DNA of 64,000 nucleotides from positions 62,001 to 126,000 of the forward strand of contig DASXFN010000086.1 of assembly GCA_036489565.1 (NCBI GenBank), written 5' to 3'. The stretch comes from JAICKN01 sp036489565. GTDB taxonomy: Bacteria; Acidobacteriota; Terriglobia; Terriglobales; Acidobacteriaceae. The position numbers were made by a program, and so were the translations under genes. The notes beneath the pieces are model-generated. The model was not told where the DNA came from and did no database searches. It saw nothing but the letters and a program-made list of their open reading frames with translations. This document shows positions 1-9,295 of the stretch, in pieces; within the stretch, counting starts at the first letter, position 1; every line of letters starts with the position of its first letter.

Positions 1-141
1 GCCGCGTTGCTGGGCCTGAGCGTAAAGACGATTGAGGCACACAAATTTAACTTGATGCGCAAACTGAATATTCACAACAAAGCGCAGTTGGTCACTTATG
101 CGATTCAGAAGAAGATTGTGAAGATGCCGGCCGGAGCGTAG
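1..141 (+). CDS. LuxR-type DNA-binding protein, C-terminal end only
   Basis: Only the last 46 residues are inside the window, ending in TAG at 139-141. They form the second half of a LuxR/FixJ-type helix-turn-helix: LGLSVKTIEAHKFNLMRKL is the usual recognition-helix pattern, followed by a short tail (NKAQLVTYAI). In this family the domain is normally the output domain of a response regulator, but the receiver part, if any, lies outside the window. The target genes cannot be told. It converges with the glutamate dehydrogenase gene, with a large palindrome between them. Confidence 0.85.
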   Translation, partial: AALLGLSVKTIEAHKFNLMRKLNIHNKAQLVTYAIQKKIVKMPAGA

Positions 142-143
142 TG

Positions 144-243
144 AATGGAGAATGCAGAAGTAAGAATGCAGAATGCGACAGGGTAAAGAATGACGGCGCA
201 ATACGATTTTCAATTCTGCATTCTTAATTCTACATTCTCCATT
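144..243. repeat. Imperfect 31-bp inverted repeat between convergent genes
   Basis: The left arm at 144-174 and the reverse complement of 213-243 agree at 29 of 31 positions; both read AATGGAGAATG then AGAA, TAAGAATGCAGAAT. The 38-nt spacer makes this a long hairpin in either transcript. It lies exactly between two convergent stop codons (141 and 249), so it may end transcription from both sides, although there is no clear T tract. The simple AATGCAGAATG wording suggests a dispersed intergenic repeat family. Confidence 0.75.
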
Positions 244-248
244 TTCGA

Positions 249-1514
249 TCAGGCGTAAATCCCGCGCTGCCGTATCGTATAAGCCACCCGATCAATTGCC
301 AGCATATAAGCCGCAACCCGATTATTCACATTGTGTGTTTCTGAATATCGGACCACATCTTCAAACGCGGCCTTCATAATGTGCTCAAGCTGATCGTTGA
401 CGGCCGATTCTTTCCAGAAATATCCCTGGCGGTCCTGCACCCATTCGAAGTAAGAAGTCGTAACGCCGCCAGCGTTGCAAAGAATGTCAGGGATAACGAA
501 CACTTTTTTGTCCGCGAGAATATCGTCGGCCGCAGCGGTTGTAGGGCCATTGGCGCCTTCAGCAAGAATCTTGCATTTCAACTGCGCGGCGTTGCGGCTG
601 GTAATTTGATTTTCCGTCGCGGCCGGAATCAGGATTTCACATTCGGTGATGAGCAATTCCGCCGGATCAGCCTTTTCCGCTCCGGTAAATCCTTGAACGG
701 TACCATTGCGCTGGCGGTGCTCCCAAAGCGCGCGGAGATCAATACCGCTGGAGTTGTACAGTCCGCCATCCACCTCAGCAATGCCAATGATTTTGTATCC
801 AGCCTCCGCCATCAGATGGGCTGCGTTCGACCCCACATTTCCGAAGCCCTGCACAATGACGCGCGTCTGGTCTGGAGTTAACCCCAGCTTCTGAATGGCC
901 ATATCGCAGGAAATCATGATGCCGCGCCCCGTGGCCTCGCGACGGCCTCGCGAACCGCCGATATTGATGGGCTTTCCCGTCACAACCGCTGTCACCGTCT
1001 GGCGCATGTGCATGGAATAGGTGTCCATGATCCAGGCCATGGTCTGTTCGTTGGTATTAATGTCTGGCGCGGGAACGTCTTTTTCCGGGCCAATAAACTC
1101 GACCAGTTCCGCCGTATAGCGTCGGGTCATGCGCTCCAGTTCGCCTTGCGACATCTTATGCGGATCGCAAATAATTCCGCCCTTCGCGCCGCCGAAGGGA
1201 ATGTTGACCACAGCGCACTTCCAGGTCATCCAACTGGCAAGCGCGCGAACTTCATCCAGCGTCACATCAGGCGAGTAGCGCAGGCCGCCTTTGGCCGGAC
1301 CGCGCGCGATGGAGTGCTGCACGCGAAATCCCGTATAGACTTCCAGCTTGCCGTTATCCAGGGACACCGGAATATGAACAATAATCTCCCGCGTGGGATA
1401 ACGAAGGACTTTCTGCAGACCTTCATCGAGATTCAGTTTTTGAGCGGCAAGATCGAAGCGGGCGGCCTGCGCCTCCCACGGATTGATTTCCTGTTCGAGC
1501 GAAACGGTCTTCAT
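249..1514 (-). CDS. gdhA: Glu/Leu/Phe/Val dehydrogenase (glutamate dehydrogenase)
   Basis: This 421-residue protein reversibly deaminates glutamate to 2-oxoglutarate and ammonia with NAD(P). The substrate motif GPAKGGLRY is at residues 72-80, the catalytic lysine is K111 in PFGGAKGGI, and the dinucleotide-binding GFGNVGS is at 223-229. Length and order fit the hexameric family. The reading frame is open for 36 more codons upstream, but the ATG at 1514 is preceded by a GGAGAG ribosome site and begins MKTVSLEQEINPWE, where homologues usually start. It stands alone and is divergent from the beta-propeller gene. Whether NAD or NADP is used cannot be told by eye. Confidence 0.95.
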   Translation of the reverse strand: MKTVSLEQEINPWEAQAARFDLAAQKLNLDEGLQKVLRYPTREIIVHIPVSLDNGKLEVYTGFRVQHSIARGPAKGGLRYSPDVTLDEVRALASWMTWKCAVVNIPFGGAKGGIICDPHKMSQGELERMTRRYTAELVEFIGPEKDVPAPDINTNEQTMAWIMDTYSMHMRQTVTAVVTGKPINIGGSRGRREATGRGIMISCDMAIQKLGLTPDQTRVIVQGFGNVGSNAAHLMAEAGYKIIGIAEVDGGLYNSSGIDLRALWEHRQRNGTVQGFTGAEKADPAELLITECEILIPAATENQITSRNAAQLKCKILAEGANGPTTAAADDILADKKVFVIPDILCNAGGVTTSYFEWVQDRQGYFWKESAVNDQLEHIMKAAFEDVVRYSETHNVNNRVAAYMLAIDRVAYTIRQRGIYA

Positions 1515-1711
1515 TGCACTCTCCGGAATGGCTAAAGCGTGAGATGCTGCCAGCGCCGGGATGATTGCCCGGGGTGGTCGAGCAGACGCTCCAGTATAGG
1601 CATCGCGCAAAGAACGAGGCAACCAACGAGAGGACGTAGAAACCGACCGGCCGTTTAGCTGAGTTCAAAGTAGGAAAGAGGGGAAATAAGACCTAGCTTA
1701 GCGGCGTTGCC

Positions 1712-1744
1712 TTCGCGAGGGCTAAACGTTCTTGTCCTCGCGAA
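1712..1744. repeat. Perfect 9-bp inverted repeat in divergent intergenic region
   Basis: TTCGCGAGG (1712-1720) and CCTCGCGAA (1736-1744) are perfectly complementary across a 15-nt spacer. The site lies in the roughly 400-bp region between the starts of two divergent genes (gdhA at 1514 and the beta-propeller gene at 1923). It could be an operator or a dispersed hairpin. No convincing -35/-10 pair was found elsewhere in 1515-1922. Confidence 0.4.
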
Positions 1745-1922
1745 TTCTTGCCCGCACGAGCCATGCGATGGATAAGTGTTATCCGTCGCGCTGTACTACT
1801 TACTCGCAATATAGTTTCGCCGATCTATAACTACAGAAATTTCCCGATAACAAAAATGCGGGTTCAGTAGTCATCATGAGTGAGCGTCTTCATGCACCGC
1901 AAAATTCCTCGGGCCATTTCCT

Positions 1923-3716
1923 ATGAGATTTCCCAGTTCTGTTTTAAGGCTCAGCCTTCCTTGCATTCTATTTTTTAGTACTTTAGGCGTTTTGGAAGGT
2001 TGGGCGCAAAGCTGGCCCGTTTCAGGTCAAAGTGCCGCCGATCTTCGCAGTCAGCCAAACGAAACGCAGATCAGTCCAATCAACGTCAGCTTGCTGTCGA
2101 AGAAATGGGTGTTCACTACCGGCGGAGATGTTTCGGCGACCCCCACCGTCGCCAGTAATGTTGTTTACGTGCCGGACTGGTCCGGACATCTGTACGCGAT
2201 TGACGCGCAAACCGGCGCGACGATCTGGTCCCATCAAATTGCCGAGTACGACGGCGTTTCCGGCTCAGTTGCAAGAGGAAGTCCTGCGATTTACAACAAT
2301 GAACTCATCTTCGGAGACCAAGCTAAAAGCTCGCACAACGGCGCCAGCGTGATGGCGGTGGATGCATCCACCGGCGCACTGCTTTGGATCACAAAAGTTG
2401 AGACTCATCCCGCGGCCATTATCAGTGGGCCTGCCGTTGTAGCTGGGAGCACCGTGTACGTTGGAGTCTCCTCCGTTGAAGAATCCTTTGCCGACCAGCC
2501 CGGTTATGATTGCTGCACTTTTCGCGGCAGCGTTGTGGCCCTGAATGCCGCGACCGGAAAAATCCTTTGGCAGACCCACGTCATGCCGACGGGCTACAGC
2601 GGCGGTGCCATTTGGCAACAACCCGCGGTGGATATAACACGCGGGCTTGTTTACGTGGGCACAGGAAATAATTACTCCGTTCCGGCAAGCGTGGAACGTT
2701 GCGAACAGGAGAATCCCGGCGACGCGAGCTGCACGCCTTCGAGCGATTACTTTGATTCAGCGCTTGCCCTCGACATGAACACCGGTGCCGTCAAATGGCA
2801 CAAACATCTTTATGGATACGACGTCTGGACCCAGGCTTGTTCGGCACCGAAGCAGGGCGTTACTTGTCCTGATCCTACCGGGCCGGATTACGACATGGGC
2901 GGCTCGGGCCCAAATTTGATTGGAAACATTGTTGGTTTTGGACAAAAGTCTGGCATCTATTGGGCGCTAAATGCCAGCAACGGCGTGCTGGTTTGGAGTA
3001 CAGTCGTCGGCCCTGGAGGAACGCTCGGCGGAATCCAGTGGGGCACCGCGAGCGACGGCAAGACAATCTACGCAGCTGTCGCCAATTACAGCAAACATTC
3101 CTATCCCCTAGTCGCGGGCCAGACCATCAGCTGGGGAGCATGGAGCGCACTCGACGCGACCACCGGAAAAATTCTCTGGCAGACTCCCGATCCTACGAGC
3201 GGCGCGATCGACGAATCCTCATTGAGTGTGGCGAATGGAGTTTTGTATGCAGGCTCGTTTGACTCAGCCGGTCACATGTACGCGCTGAATGCTGCGACCG
3301 GCAAGGTGTTATGGAGCTTTGCCAGCGGCGGATCCGTTCTTGACGGCCCTTCGATCGTGAATGGCATCGTCTATTGGGGATCAGGTTATGCGAAAGCAGG
3401 CGGCGGCACAGGAAATAACAAACTGTATGCTTTCGCGCTCCCCGCCGTTCCGGTTGTGACCGTCACTTCTCCGGCAAACAATTCGCAAGTTGCTTCGCCG
3501 GTGGATTATGTCTCTTCCGCCGCCAGTCCGACCTGCGCAAAAGGAATCGCTGCAATCAGGATATATACCGCTCCCTACGTCTCCGCCTATACGGTGGACT
3601 CAAGTCAGCTGAATACAAATATCTCTCTTTCCCCGGGAACCTACCAGACAGTAGTTCAGGCTTGGGACAATTGTGGCGGAGTTGGAAAGACGCCGGTGAC
3701 GATCACGGTGAAGTAG
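1923..3716 (+). CDS. Secreted PQQ-type beta-propeller protein with C-terminal Ig-like region
   Basis: 597 residues with an N-terminal signal peptide (hydrophobic LSLPCILFFSTLGVLEGWA), so probably periplasmic. The body contains repeated propeller blades of the type seen in quinoprotein alcohol or polyvinyl-alcohol dehydrogenases: LYAIDAQTGATIWSHQI, MAVDASTGALLWITK, VVALNAATGKILWQTH, YALNAATGKVLWSF. From about residue 505 comes an Ig-like or bacterial Big-type segment (VPVVTVTSPANNSQVASP). Cysteine pairs (CCTF and others) suggest disulfides. The family oxidises alcohols or only binds, and no heme motif CxxCH is present, so electrons would have to leave by a separate carrier. The substrate is unknown. 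It stands alone, divergent from gdhA. Confidence 0.85.
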   Translation: MRFPSSVLRLSLPCILFFSTLGVLEGWAQSWPVSGQSAADLRSQPNETQISPINVSLLSKKWVFTTGGDVSATPTVASNVVYVPDWSGHLYAIDAQTGATIWSHQIAEYDGVSGSVARGSPAIYNNELIFGDQAKSSHNGASVMAVDASTGALLWITKVETHPAAIISGPAVVAGSTVYVGVSSVEESFADQPGYDCCTFRGSVVALNAATGKILWQTHVMPTGYSGGAIWQQPAVDITRGLVYVGTGNNYSVPASVERCEQENPGDASCTPSSDYFDSALALDMNTGAVKWHKHLYGYDVWTQACSAPKQGVTCPDPTGPDYDMGGSGPNLIGNIVGFGQKSGIYWALNASNGVLVWSTVVGPGGTLGGIQWGTASDGKTIYAAVANYSKHSYPLVAGQTISWGAWSALDATTGKILWQTPDPTSGAIDESSLSVANGVLYAGSFDSAGHMYALNAATGKVLWSFASGGSVLDGPSIVNGIVYWGSGYAKAGGGTGNNKLYAFALPAVPVVTVTSPANNSQVASPVDYVSSAASPTCAKGIAAIRIYTAPYVSAYTVDSSQLNTNISLSPGTYQTVVQAWDNCGGVGKTPVTITVK

Positions 3717-3784
3717 GGTTGCTAGCGAAGATATTATGTTGATGGCGTGACGAGCCCGCCGACTTAACGGATTCTTTCACTGCT

Positions 3785-4339
3785 TCAGATTTTTAGCGGA
3801 GGCCCAATGACTTCCATGCCGTGGCTTGCGAACATCTGTCTCAAAACAACTTCCGGATTGGCCGGAATGTCCTTGCTCATCCTACTCATCTGATAGAAAA
3901 AATCTTCCATGCTGCCTGCTGGCTGCCAAACAATCAGCATCTGCCCGGGGCCGTCGCTGATCTTGGCGAAGGTATGAGGGACTTTTCGCGGGCCAAAGGC
4001 GGAATCACCCGGGCGTAAATTAAATGTGCTTTCGCCTACCCGAAAAAGAAACTCGCCCTTCACCGCATAAAACCATTCATCTTGCTCATGGTGGACGTGG
4101 AGAGCCGGGCCGCCCTTTGCCTCTCGGAACGTGTCGTAGATGCAGAGATCACCGCCCGTGTCCTTGGCCGAAACCTTGCACTCAAACCGCCCTCCCATTA
4201 CCAAAAGTTCTTCTTGATAGCGCGCTTTTCCAGATTCAACTTTAAAGCCTTGCTGAGGCCGGACTTGTGGAACTGTTTGTGCGACCAAGGGAAGTGCGGC
4301 TGCTGCCAAAGGTAATTGAAGGAAATTGCGTCTTTTCAT
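3785..4339 (-). CDS. Exported cupin-domain protein
   Basis: 184 residues. The N-terminus MKRRNFLQLPLAAAALPLVAQ looks like a Tat-type signal (twin Arg, FLQL, hydrophobic stretch). The rest is one cupin barrel: the first motif is around HVHHEQDEWFYAVKGEFLFRV and the second is GDSAFGPRKVPHTFAKI, with the His/Glu pattern usual for a metal site. Cupins of this type range from quercetin-like dioxygenases to simple sugar-binding proteins, so no reaction is assigned. No ribosome site of note precedes the ATG. It stands alone between the beta-propeller and the metallo-hydrolase. Confidence 0.8.
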   Translation of the reverse strand: MKRRNFLQLPLAAAALPLVAQTVPQVRPQQGFKVESGKARYQEELLVMGGRFECKVSAKDTGGDLCIYDTFREAKGGPALHVHHEQDEWFYAVKGEFLFRVGESTFNLRPGDSAFGPRKVPHTFAKISDGPGQMLIVWQPAGSMEDFFYQMSRMSKDIPANPEVVLRQMFASHGMEVIGPPLKI

Positions 4340-4650
4340 AGGAGCTACGCCTCGGGTGTTGCGAAGTTTAAGAGGGAGAATACTACACTGGCAGGGACTG
4401 TCACTCTATCCGGATAAAAAATACTCCTCGAATCTTCTCGAGACACTAAAAACTGGCTATTCTTCGGTGTCGAAACATGTGTGGGAAGACAGCGATTGGT
4501 AACAGAAGTAATTTGCCGTTTAGTGGGGAAAGAGAGACGCTGTAGCAAGCGTTCACCCGAATACTCGCCATGCAACGATCCAGTCCAATTTCGATCATCT
4601 ATCTAGCGACAGCCGCAGCGTGCTCTTTGCTCATGCTCGGTCGCTACGCC
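4340..4650. other. Intergenic stretch, nothing recognised
   Basis: This 311-bp stretch lies between two minus-strand genes. An open frame on the minus strand (4345-4575) has no family resemblance, no ribosome site and unusual composition, so it was not called. No hairpin terminator or promoter pair was convincing. Confidence 0.5.
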
Positions 4651-5469
4651 TTACACCTTAATCTCCATCCCCTCAGCAGCCGCCCGCACCTTCGGATAGT
4701 AATTGCTCGCTTCCTTCACCACCTTATCAATGCATGCATCATTGTGGTCAGGATCATGATGGTAGAGCACCAACTCTTTCGCGCCGCTTTCCATCACCAC
4801 GTTGATGGCTTCGCGCCAGTGGCTGTGTCCCCAGCCCCGCTTGCGCGCTTCGTATTCTTCGGGTAAATATTGCGCGTCGTACACCAGCACATCCGCGCCC
4901 GCCGCCAGCTTGCGGACATTCTTATCGAACTGCGGATCGCCAGGCTCGTTGTCAGTGGCATACACAAAGACGCCGTCTTTCGTTTCCAGACGAAATCCCA
5001 GACACCCCTGCGGATGGTTCAGCCACAAAGTTTCGACTGTAATGTCTCCAAACTGAACGCGTCCCTGGTCCACATCGTAAAAGTTTCGCTGCGCCTTCAT
5101 CTCATTCATATTCACTGGAAAATACGGCGCGGCCATCTGCTCTTCCATCACCCGCTTCAACCCGCGAGTGCGGGAGGAAGAATGGAAAGAAAAGCGGCTC
5201 TCCGCTTTGTCGTAGAGAGGCCCGAAGAAAGGGATACCCTGAATATGGTCCCAATGAAAGTGGGAGACAAAAACGTGCGCATCCACCGCATGGCCGTTTG
5301 ATTCCCGCTCCAGTTGTTGCCCCAGGGCGCGGAAGCCCGTGCCGCAATCGAAGATGTACGTCCCCTGACCAGTTCGCACTTCCACGCAGGAGGTATTGCC
5401 TCCATAGCGGAGGTTCTCCTGTTGAGGAGTTGGAGTCGAGCCTCTGACGCCCCAGAACTTAATCAGCAT
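4651..5469 (-). CDS. MBL-fold metallo-hydrolase (RNase Z/phosphodiesterase-like)
   Basis: 272 residues with the metallo-beta-lactamase fold. The N-terminus MLIKFWGVRGSTPTP is characteristic of the lactamase_B_2 group of phosphodiesterase-like hydrolases. The metal motif HFHWDH is at residues 70-75, followed later by NHPQG, TDNE and a final HHDPDHND. Members hydrolyse phosphodiester or related bonds with two metal ions; some sit fused to or near c-di-nucleotide and response-regulator domains. The real substrate cannot be told from sequence. It is a single-domain cytosolic protein, divergent from trpE, with which it shares the 5470-5665 upstream region. Confidence 0.88.
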   Translation of the reverse strand: MLIKFWGVRGSTPTPQQENLRYGGNTSCVEVRTGQGTYIFDCGTGFRALGQQLERESNGHAVDAHVFVSHFHWDHIQGIPFFGPLYDKAESRFSFHSSSRTRGLKRVMEEQMAAPYFPVNMNEMKAQRNFYDVDQGRVQFGDITVETLWLNHPQGCLGFRLETKDGVFVYATDNEPGDPQFDKNVRKLAAGADVLVYDAQYLPEEYEARKRGWGHSHWREAINVVMESGAKELVLYHHDPDHNDACIDKVVKEASNYYPKVRAAAEGMEIKV

Positions 5470-5591
5470 CGTGCAAACTTTTTACAAGTTCCTTTCTTGC
5501 ATCTTGCTCCGGCACTAGCGCTTTCGTCAATTTCCGTCGAGGTTCCCGCGCGATTTCGCCTCCCCCTCCAGCTCGGAATCCGCATGCCCGC

Positions 5592-5597
5592 TATAAT
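5592..5597 (+). promoter_or_regulatory. Candidate -10 box upstream of trpE
   Basis: A perfect TATAAT lies 69 bp before the trpE start codon, in the region shared with the divergent hydrolase gene. No good -35 hexamer is present at 16-18 bp, so the call rests on the -10 alone. If used, the mRNA leader would be about 60 nt. No Trp-rich leader peptide is visible in it. Confidence 0.35.
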
Positions 5598-5665
5598 GCA
5601 AACTCTTGTTGTAACCTAAATAAGCAACCTGAACACGTAACTAGAAGCACGCAAAGCACCCGAAT

Positions 5666-7147
5666 ATGCTTCGGCCCGATTACAAAGAATTTGCCCGCCT
5701 GGCGCGGGAAGCCACGCTCGTTCCTGTAGCCAAGTCCGTTGCCGCGGATTTGCTCACGCCCGTCTCCGCATTCCTCGCGGTCGCGGCGAAAGAGCCGGAC
5801 GCCTGCCTGCTGGAATCCGTCGAGCGCGGCGAGCAGATTGGCCGCTTTACCTTCGTCGGCGCGCGCCCTTACATGCAGATTCGGACACGCGGCCGCGAAA
5901 TTACCATTCAGCGCGGCAAACGTAAAGAGCACTTCACCGGAAGCGTGTTCGAAGTCCTCAAGCAGCAATTGCGAAAGCATCGTCCGGCTTCGGTCCCCGG
6001 GCTTCCGCCCTTCACCGGAGGCGCGGTCGGCTACTTCGCTTACGATGTCGTGCGAAACCTGGAAAACATCGGCGAGCACGCGAAGGACGATCTTTCCATC
6101 CCGGATTGCATCCTGATGTTCTTCGACCGGCTGCTGGCCTTCGATCACCTCCGGCATCAAATTCACATCATTGCCATGGCCGATGTATCCAGCGAAAGTC
6201 CGCGCCGTGCTTACGATCGCGCCGTTGCCGATATAGCTGTTCTGGAAAAAAAGCTGGAGCGCGGCTTACGGCCGCTGCACTGGAAAACGGTCGCCGCCAA
6301 GAAGAACCCGAAGCTCAAAGTCCAGACAGGCACCGATCAAAAAAAGTTCACGCAAATCGTGAATCGCGCCAAGGAATACATTGCTGCGGGCGATATTTTC
6401 CAGGTCGTGCTTTCGCAGCGTCTGAATTTCATCCCCGAAGTTGCTCCATTTGATATCTACCGCGCCCTCCGCGCCGTGAACCCTTCTCCCTACATGTATT
6501 TTCTGCGCATGGGAGACATGCATATTCTCGGGTCATCTCCCGAAATGCTGGTCCGCGCCACCGGCAGCAAGCTCGAATACCGTCCCATAGCCGGGACCCA
6601 TCCGCGTGGCGCCAACGAGGCGGAAGATCTTCGCCTGGAACAACAAATGCTCCACGATGAAAAAGAACGCGCCGAGCATGTAATGCTCGTGGACCTTGGC
6701 CGCAATGATCTGGGACGTGTAAGCGAGTACGGCTCCGTGAAGGTCAACGATTTGATGTATGTGGAGCGCTACTCCCATGTCATGCACATTGTCTCCGCGC
6801 TGGAAGGAAGATTACGCGTCGGCATCGACGCGCTGGACGCCTTCGCGGCCTGCTTTCCCGCAGGCACTCTGAGCGGCGCTCCCAAAGTGCGCGCAATGCA
6901 GATCATCGAAGAGCTGGAGCCGACGCGGCGAGGGATTTATGGCGGATCGGTTTTGTATGCGGATTTCGCGGGGAACCTGGATTCCTGCATCGCTATCCGC
7001 ACCATGTTGATGAAGGGCAAGCAGGGGTATTTGCAGGCTGGTGCGGGGATTGTGGCTGACTCCGATCCCATTAAGGAATATCAGGAATCTCTGAATAAAG
7101 CTCGAGCAGTATTGAGGGCCGTAGAAACCGCGCGCGGCAGAAACTGA
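5666..7147 (+). CDS. trpE: Anthranilate synthase component I
   Basis: 493 residues, the usual length. With the glutamine amidotransferase subunit it converts chorismate to anthranilate, the first step of tryptophan synthesis. The N-terminal domain holds the LLES motif (ACLLESVE) linked to tryptophan feedback inhibition. The C-terminal chorismate-binding domain shows PSPYMYFL, GSSPEMLVR, PIAGTHPRG and CFPAGTLSGAPKVRAM. The neighbouring gene is a glycosyltransferase, not trpG; the likely partner subunit lies 2.1 kb downstream on the opposite strand, so the two are not co-transcribed. The choice over aminodeoxychorismate synthase PabB rests on the LLES motif and the overall N-terminal form. Confidence 0.95.
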   Translation: MLRPDYKEFARLAREATLVPVAKSVAADLLTPVSAFLAVAAKEPDACLLESVERGEQIGRFTFVGARPYMQIRTRGREITIQRGKRKEHFTGSVFEVLKQQLRKHRPASVPGLPPFTGGAVGYFAYDVVRNLENIGEHAKDDLSIPDCILMFFDRLLAFDHLRHQIHIIAMADVSSESPRRAYDRAVADIAVLEKKLERGLRPLHWKTVAAKKNPKLKVQTGTDQKKFTQIVNRAKEYIAAGDIFQVVLSQRLNFIPEVAPFDIYRALRAVNPSPYMYFLRMGDMHILGSSPEMLVRATGSKLEYRPIAGTHPRGANEAEDLRLEQQMLHDEKERAEHVMLVDLGRNDLGRVSEYGSVKVNDLMYVERYSHVMHIVSALEGRLRVGIDALDAFAACFPAGTLSGAPKVRAMQIIEELEPTRRGIYGGSVLYADFAGNLDSCIAIRTMLMKGKQGYLQAGAGIVADSDPIKEYQESLNKARAVLRAVETARGRN

Positions 7148-7188
7148 GAGCTTGATTACAAATCGTCGCGCGCCGGGTCTAAACCTAC

Positions 7189-9204
7189 ATGTCATTTCCA
7201 GCGAAGCGGCCTTCGAGATGGATCGCAGCGGCAGTCGTAGTTCTAATCGCAATTTTTCTGGTTGAGCTTCTGGTGCCCGCCCGGCGCCAATCGCAGGTAA
7301 TTGACGAAGCCTGCCACATTTATTCCGGTTACAGTTATTGGACCAAGGCGGATTTCGGGTTGAATCCCGAGCATCCGCCGCTGGTGAAGCTGCTGGCGGC
7401 GCTTCCGCTGCTTCCCATGTCTTTGAAGGTCCCCGTCGCGCCGCTCCCTGTGTTTTTCAAGTACTTAGAATTTTTAGGCGGCAAACAATTTCTTTACTCC
7501 AACGATGCTGACGCAATTCTGTTTCGCGCGCGAGCGGCTGTGTCATTGCTCGCCGTCGCACTCGCATTGCTTATATTTGCAGCAGCTTACGAAATGTTTG
7601 GCGTGACCACGGCTTTCATTGCGCTCGTGCTGTGCGTCTTCGAACCGAATTTGGTGGCGCACGGCTCGTTTGTGACTACCGATGTTGGCGCGGCGATGTT
7701 CCTGTACGCCACGGTTTACGCCTTCTATCGCTATGTCAAGAATCCGTCCGTGGGGCGGCTTGCGGTAGTCTCGATCGCGGCCGGTCTGGCGCTGGCGGCG
7801 AAGCACTCTGGAATCCTGCTTTGCCCGATCCTGATATTGCTGGCCATTGCGGAAACTGTGCGCGCCGCAAAAAATCGCGAGAGAACTTCCGCAAATATCG
7901 CAGGACAAATTTTCCGCCTTGCTGGCTCGCTTCTGGTCATTGCCATCGTTGGCCTGGGAATTTTGTGGGCCGCTTACGGCTTTCGATTTCAGGCACGACC
8001 GTCAGGATTGGCGCTGACGCCGTCGCTTCAGGAATATGCCGCCGAACTGGAGAATCCGAGTTCAGCGAAACCAGTACTGCTGGCGGCCCGCTATCATCTA
8101 CTGCCCGAGGCGTACCTGTATGGATTGATTGATGTTAAAAATGCGCCGCGCTATTTAAATTCTTTCCTGTTTGGCAATCTTTACCGTCACGGACAATGGT
8201 TCTATTTTCCGGCAGTCTTCGTCATCAAATCCACGCTGGGATTCTTGCTTCTACTTTGCCTGCTGCCGGTCGCCGTCATCATTTGCACACGAAATTATCA
8301 GCGGGAGTTTTTCTTTCTCGGCATCCCTGCAGCCATTTATTTCGTTGTCGCAATGGCTTCGGGCTTCAATATCGGCGTGCGGCACATCCTGCCGGTGTAT
8401 CCGTTTTTGCTGGTGCTGGCCGCTTTCGTGGCGGGCGAACTGATGCACAAGAACAAAGTCTGGGCAGCGGTGGCGTGCGCTCTAGTGCTGTTTCACGTCG
8501 TGTCATCCATTCGCGTGTTTCCCAACGATTTAACCTATGCCAATGAGATGTGGGGCGGTTCGGCAAAAACTTACAAGATCCTCACCAATTCCAACGTGGA
8601 CTGGGGGCAGCAACTCAAGGCCACGAAGAAATATCTGGACCAGCGGCACATTCAAAATTGCTGGTTCGACTATTTTTCCTGGGCGCTCGTGGACCCGCAC
8701 TATTACGGAATACCGTGCAAACCGTTGCCGGGATATTTGAGCCAGGCCTTCGATGTTTATCCGCCGGCAGCTCCCGCCAAAATCAGTGGAACGGTGCTCA
8801 TCAGTGCGGATGAGCTTGCAGGCGAAGGATGGGGGCCGGGCGAATTAAATCCCTATCAACAGTTCCAACAATTACGACCCACCGCTCTGATCGCGAACAG
8901 CATCCTGGTTTTTAACGGAGCCTTTGACATTCCGCTGGCGTCGGCGACCAGTCATGCCTTCGCGGCCTTGCAGCTATTGCAAACTGGACAACCCGACAAA
9001 GCGCTCGCCGAAGCGCAAACAGCAGTGGCAGCCGATCCGAATTCCGTTGCGGGTCAAACAGTTTTGTGCCGGGCTTTAATGCAGCTAGGAAGAAAAGATG
9101 AGGCCCATGAGGCCTACGTTCGAGGAACGAATTTGGCGCACGCGATCCATCCGGAGTATCAGGAATATTGGTTGTGGCTGCTGGAGAGCAGTGGCGCGAA
9201 GTAA
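7189..9204 (+). CDS. Membrane glycosyltransferase (GT39/ArnT-like) with C-terminal TPR-like tail
   Basis: 671 residues. There is one N-terminal membrane helix, then an early acidic motif (VIDEACHIYSGYSYW) as in dolichol/undecaprenyl-phosphate-sugar-dependent mannosyl and aminoarabinose transferases. About ten further hydrophobic segments follow, to about residue 430. Next comes a periplasmic-type domain (NSNVDWGQQLKATKKYL) and, in the last 90 residues, a helical repeat resembling a TPR (PDKALAEAQTAVAADPNS, GRKDEAHEAYVRG). It probably transfers a lipid-linked sugar to an acceptor on the outer face of the membrane; donor and acceptor are unknown. It starts 41 bp after trpE and may be co-transcribed with it. 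Confidence 0.8.
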   Translation: MSFPAKRPSRWIAAAVVVLIAIFLVELLVPARRQSQVIDEACHIYSGYSYWTKADFGLNPEHPPLVKLLAALPLLPMSLKVPVAPLPVFFKYLEFLGGKQFLYSNDADAILFRARAAVSLLAVALALLIFAAAYEMFGVTTAFIALVLCVFEPNLVAHGSFVTTDVGAAMFLYATVYAFYRYVKNPSVGRLAVVSIAAGLALAAKHSGILLCPILILLAIAETVRAAKNRERTSANIAGQIFRLAGSLLVIAIVGLGILWAAYGFRFQARPSGLALTPSLQEYAAELENPSSAKPVLLAARYHLLPEAYLYGLIDVKNAPRYLNSFLFGNLYRHGQWFYFPAVFVIKSTLGFLLLLCLLPVAVIICTRNYQREFFFLGIPAAIYFVVAMASGFNIGVRHILPVYPFLLVLAAFVAGELMHKNKVWAAVACALVLFHVVSSIRVFPNDLTYANEMWGGSAKTYKILTNSNVDWGQQLKATKKYLDQRHIQNCWFDYFSWALVDPHYYGIPCKPLPGYLSQAFDVYPPAAPAKISGTVLISADELAGEGWGPGELNPYQQFQQLRPTALIANSILVFNGAFDIPLASATSHAFAALQLLQTGQPDKALAEAQTAVAADPNSVAGQTVLCRALMQLGRKDEAHEAYVRGTNLAHAIHPEYQEYWLWLLESSGAK

Positions 9205-9295
9205 GAATTCGGCAATTGGCCGTTGGCCATTAGCACTTGGCGATCAGTAAGAGCTATGGGGAACGAAATCCTGGGACGCCTTCGAGCTTTAGGAA

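Noticed and set aside
5591..6166. 191-codon open frame antisense to trpE
   Set aside because: Fully inside trpE on the other strand, no family resemblance and no ribosome site; a GC-driven shadow frame.
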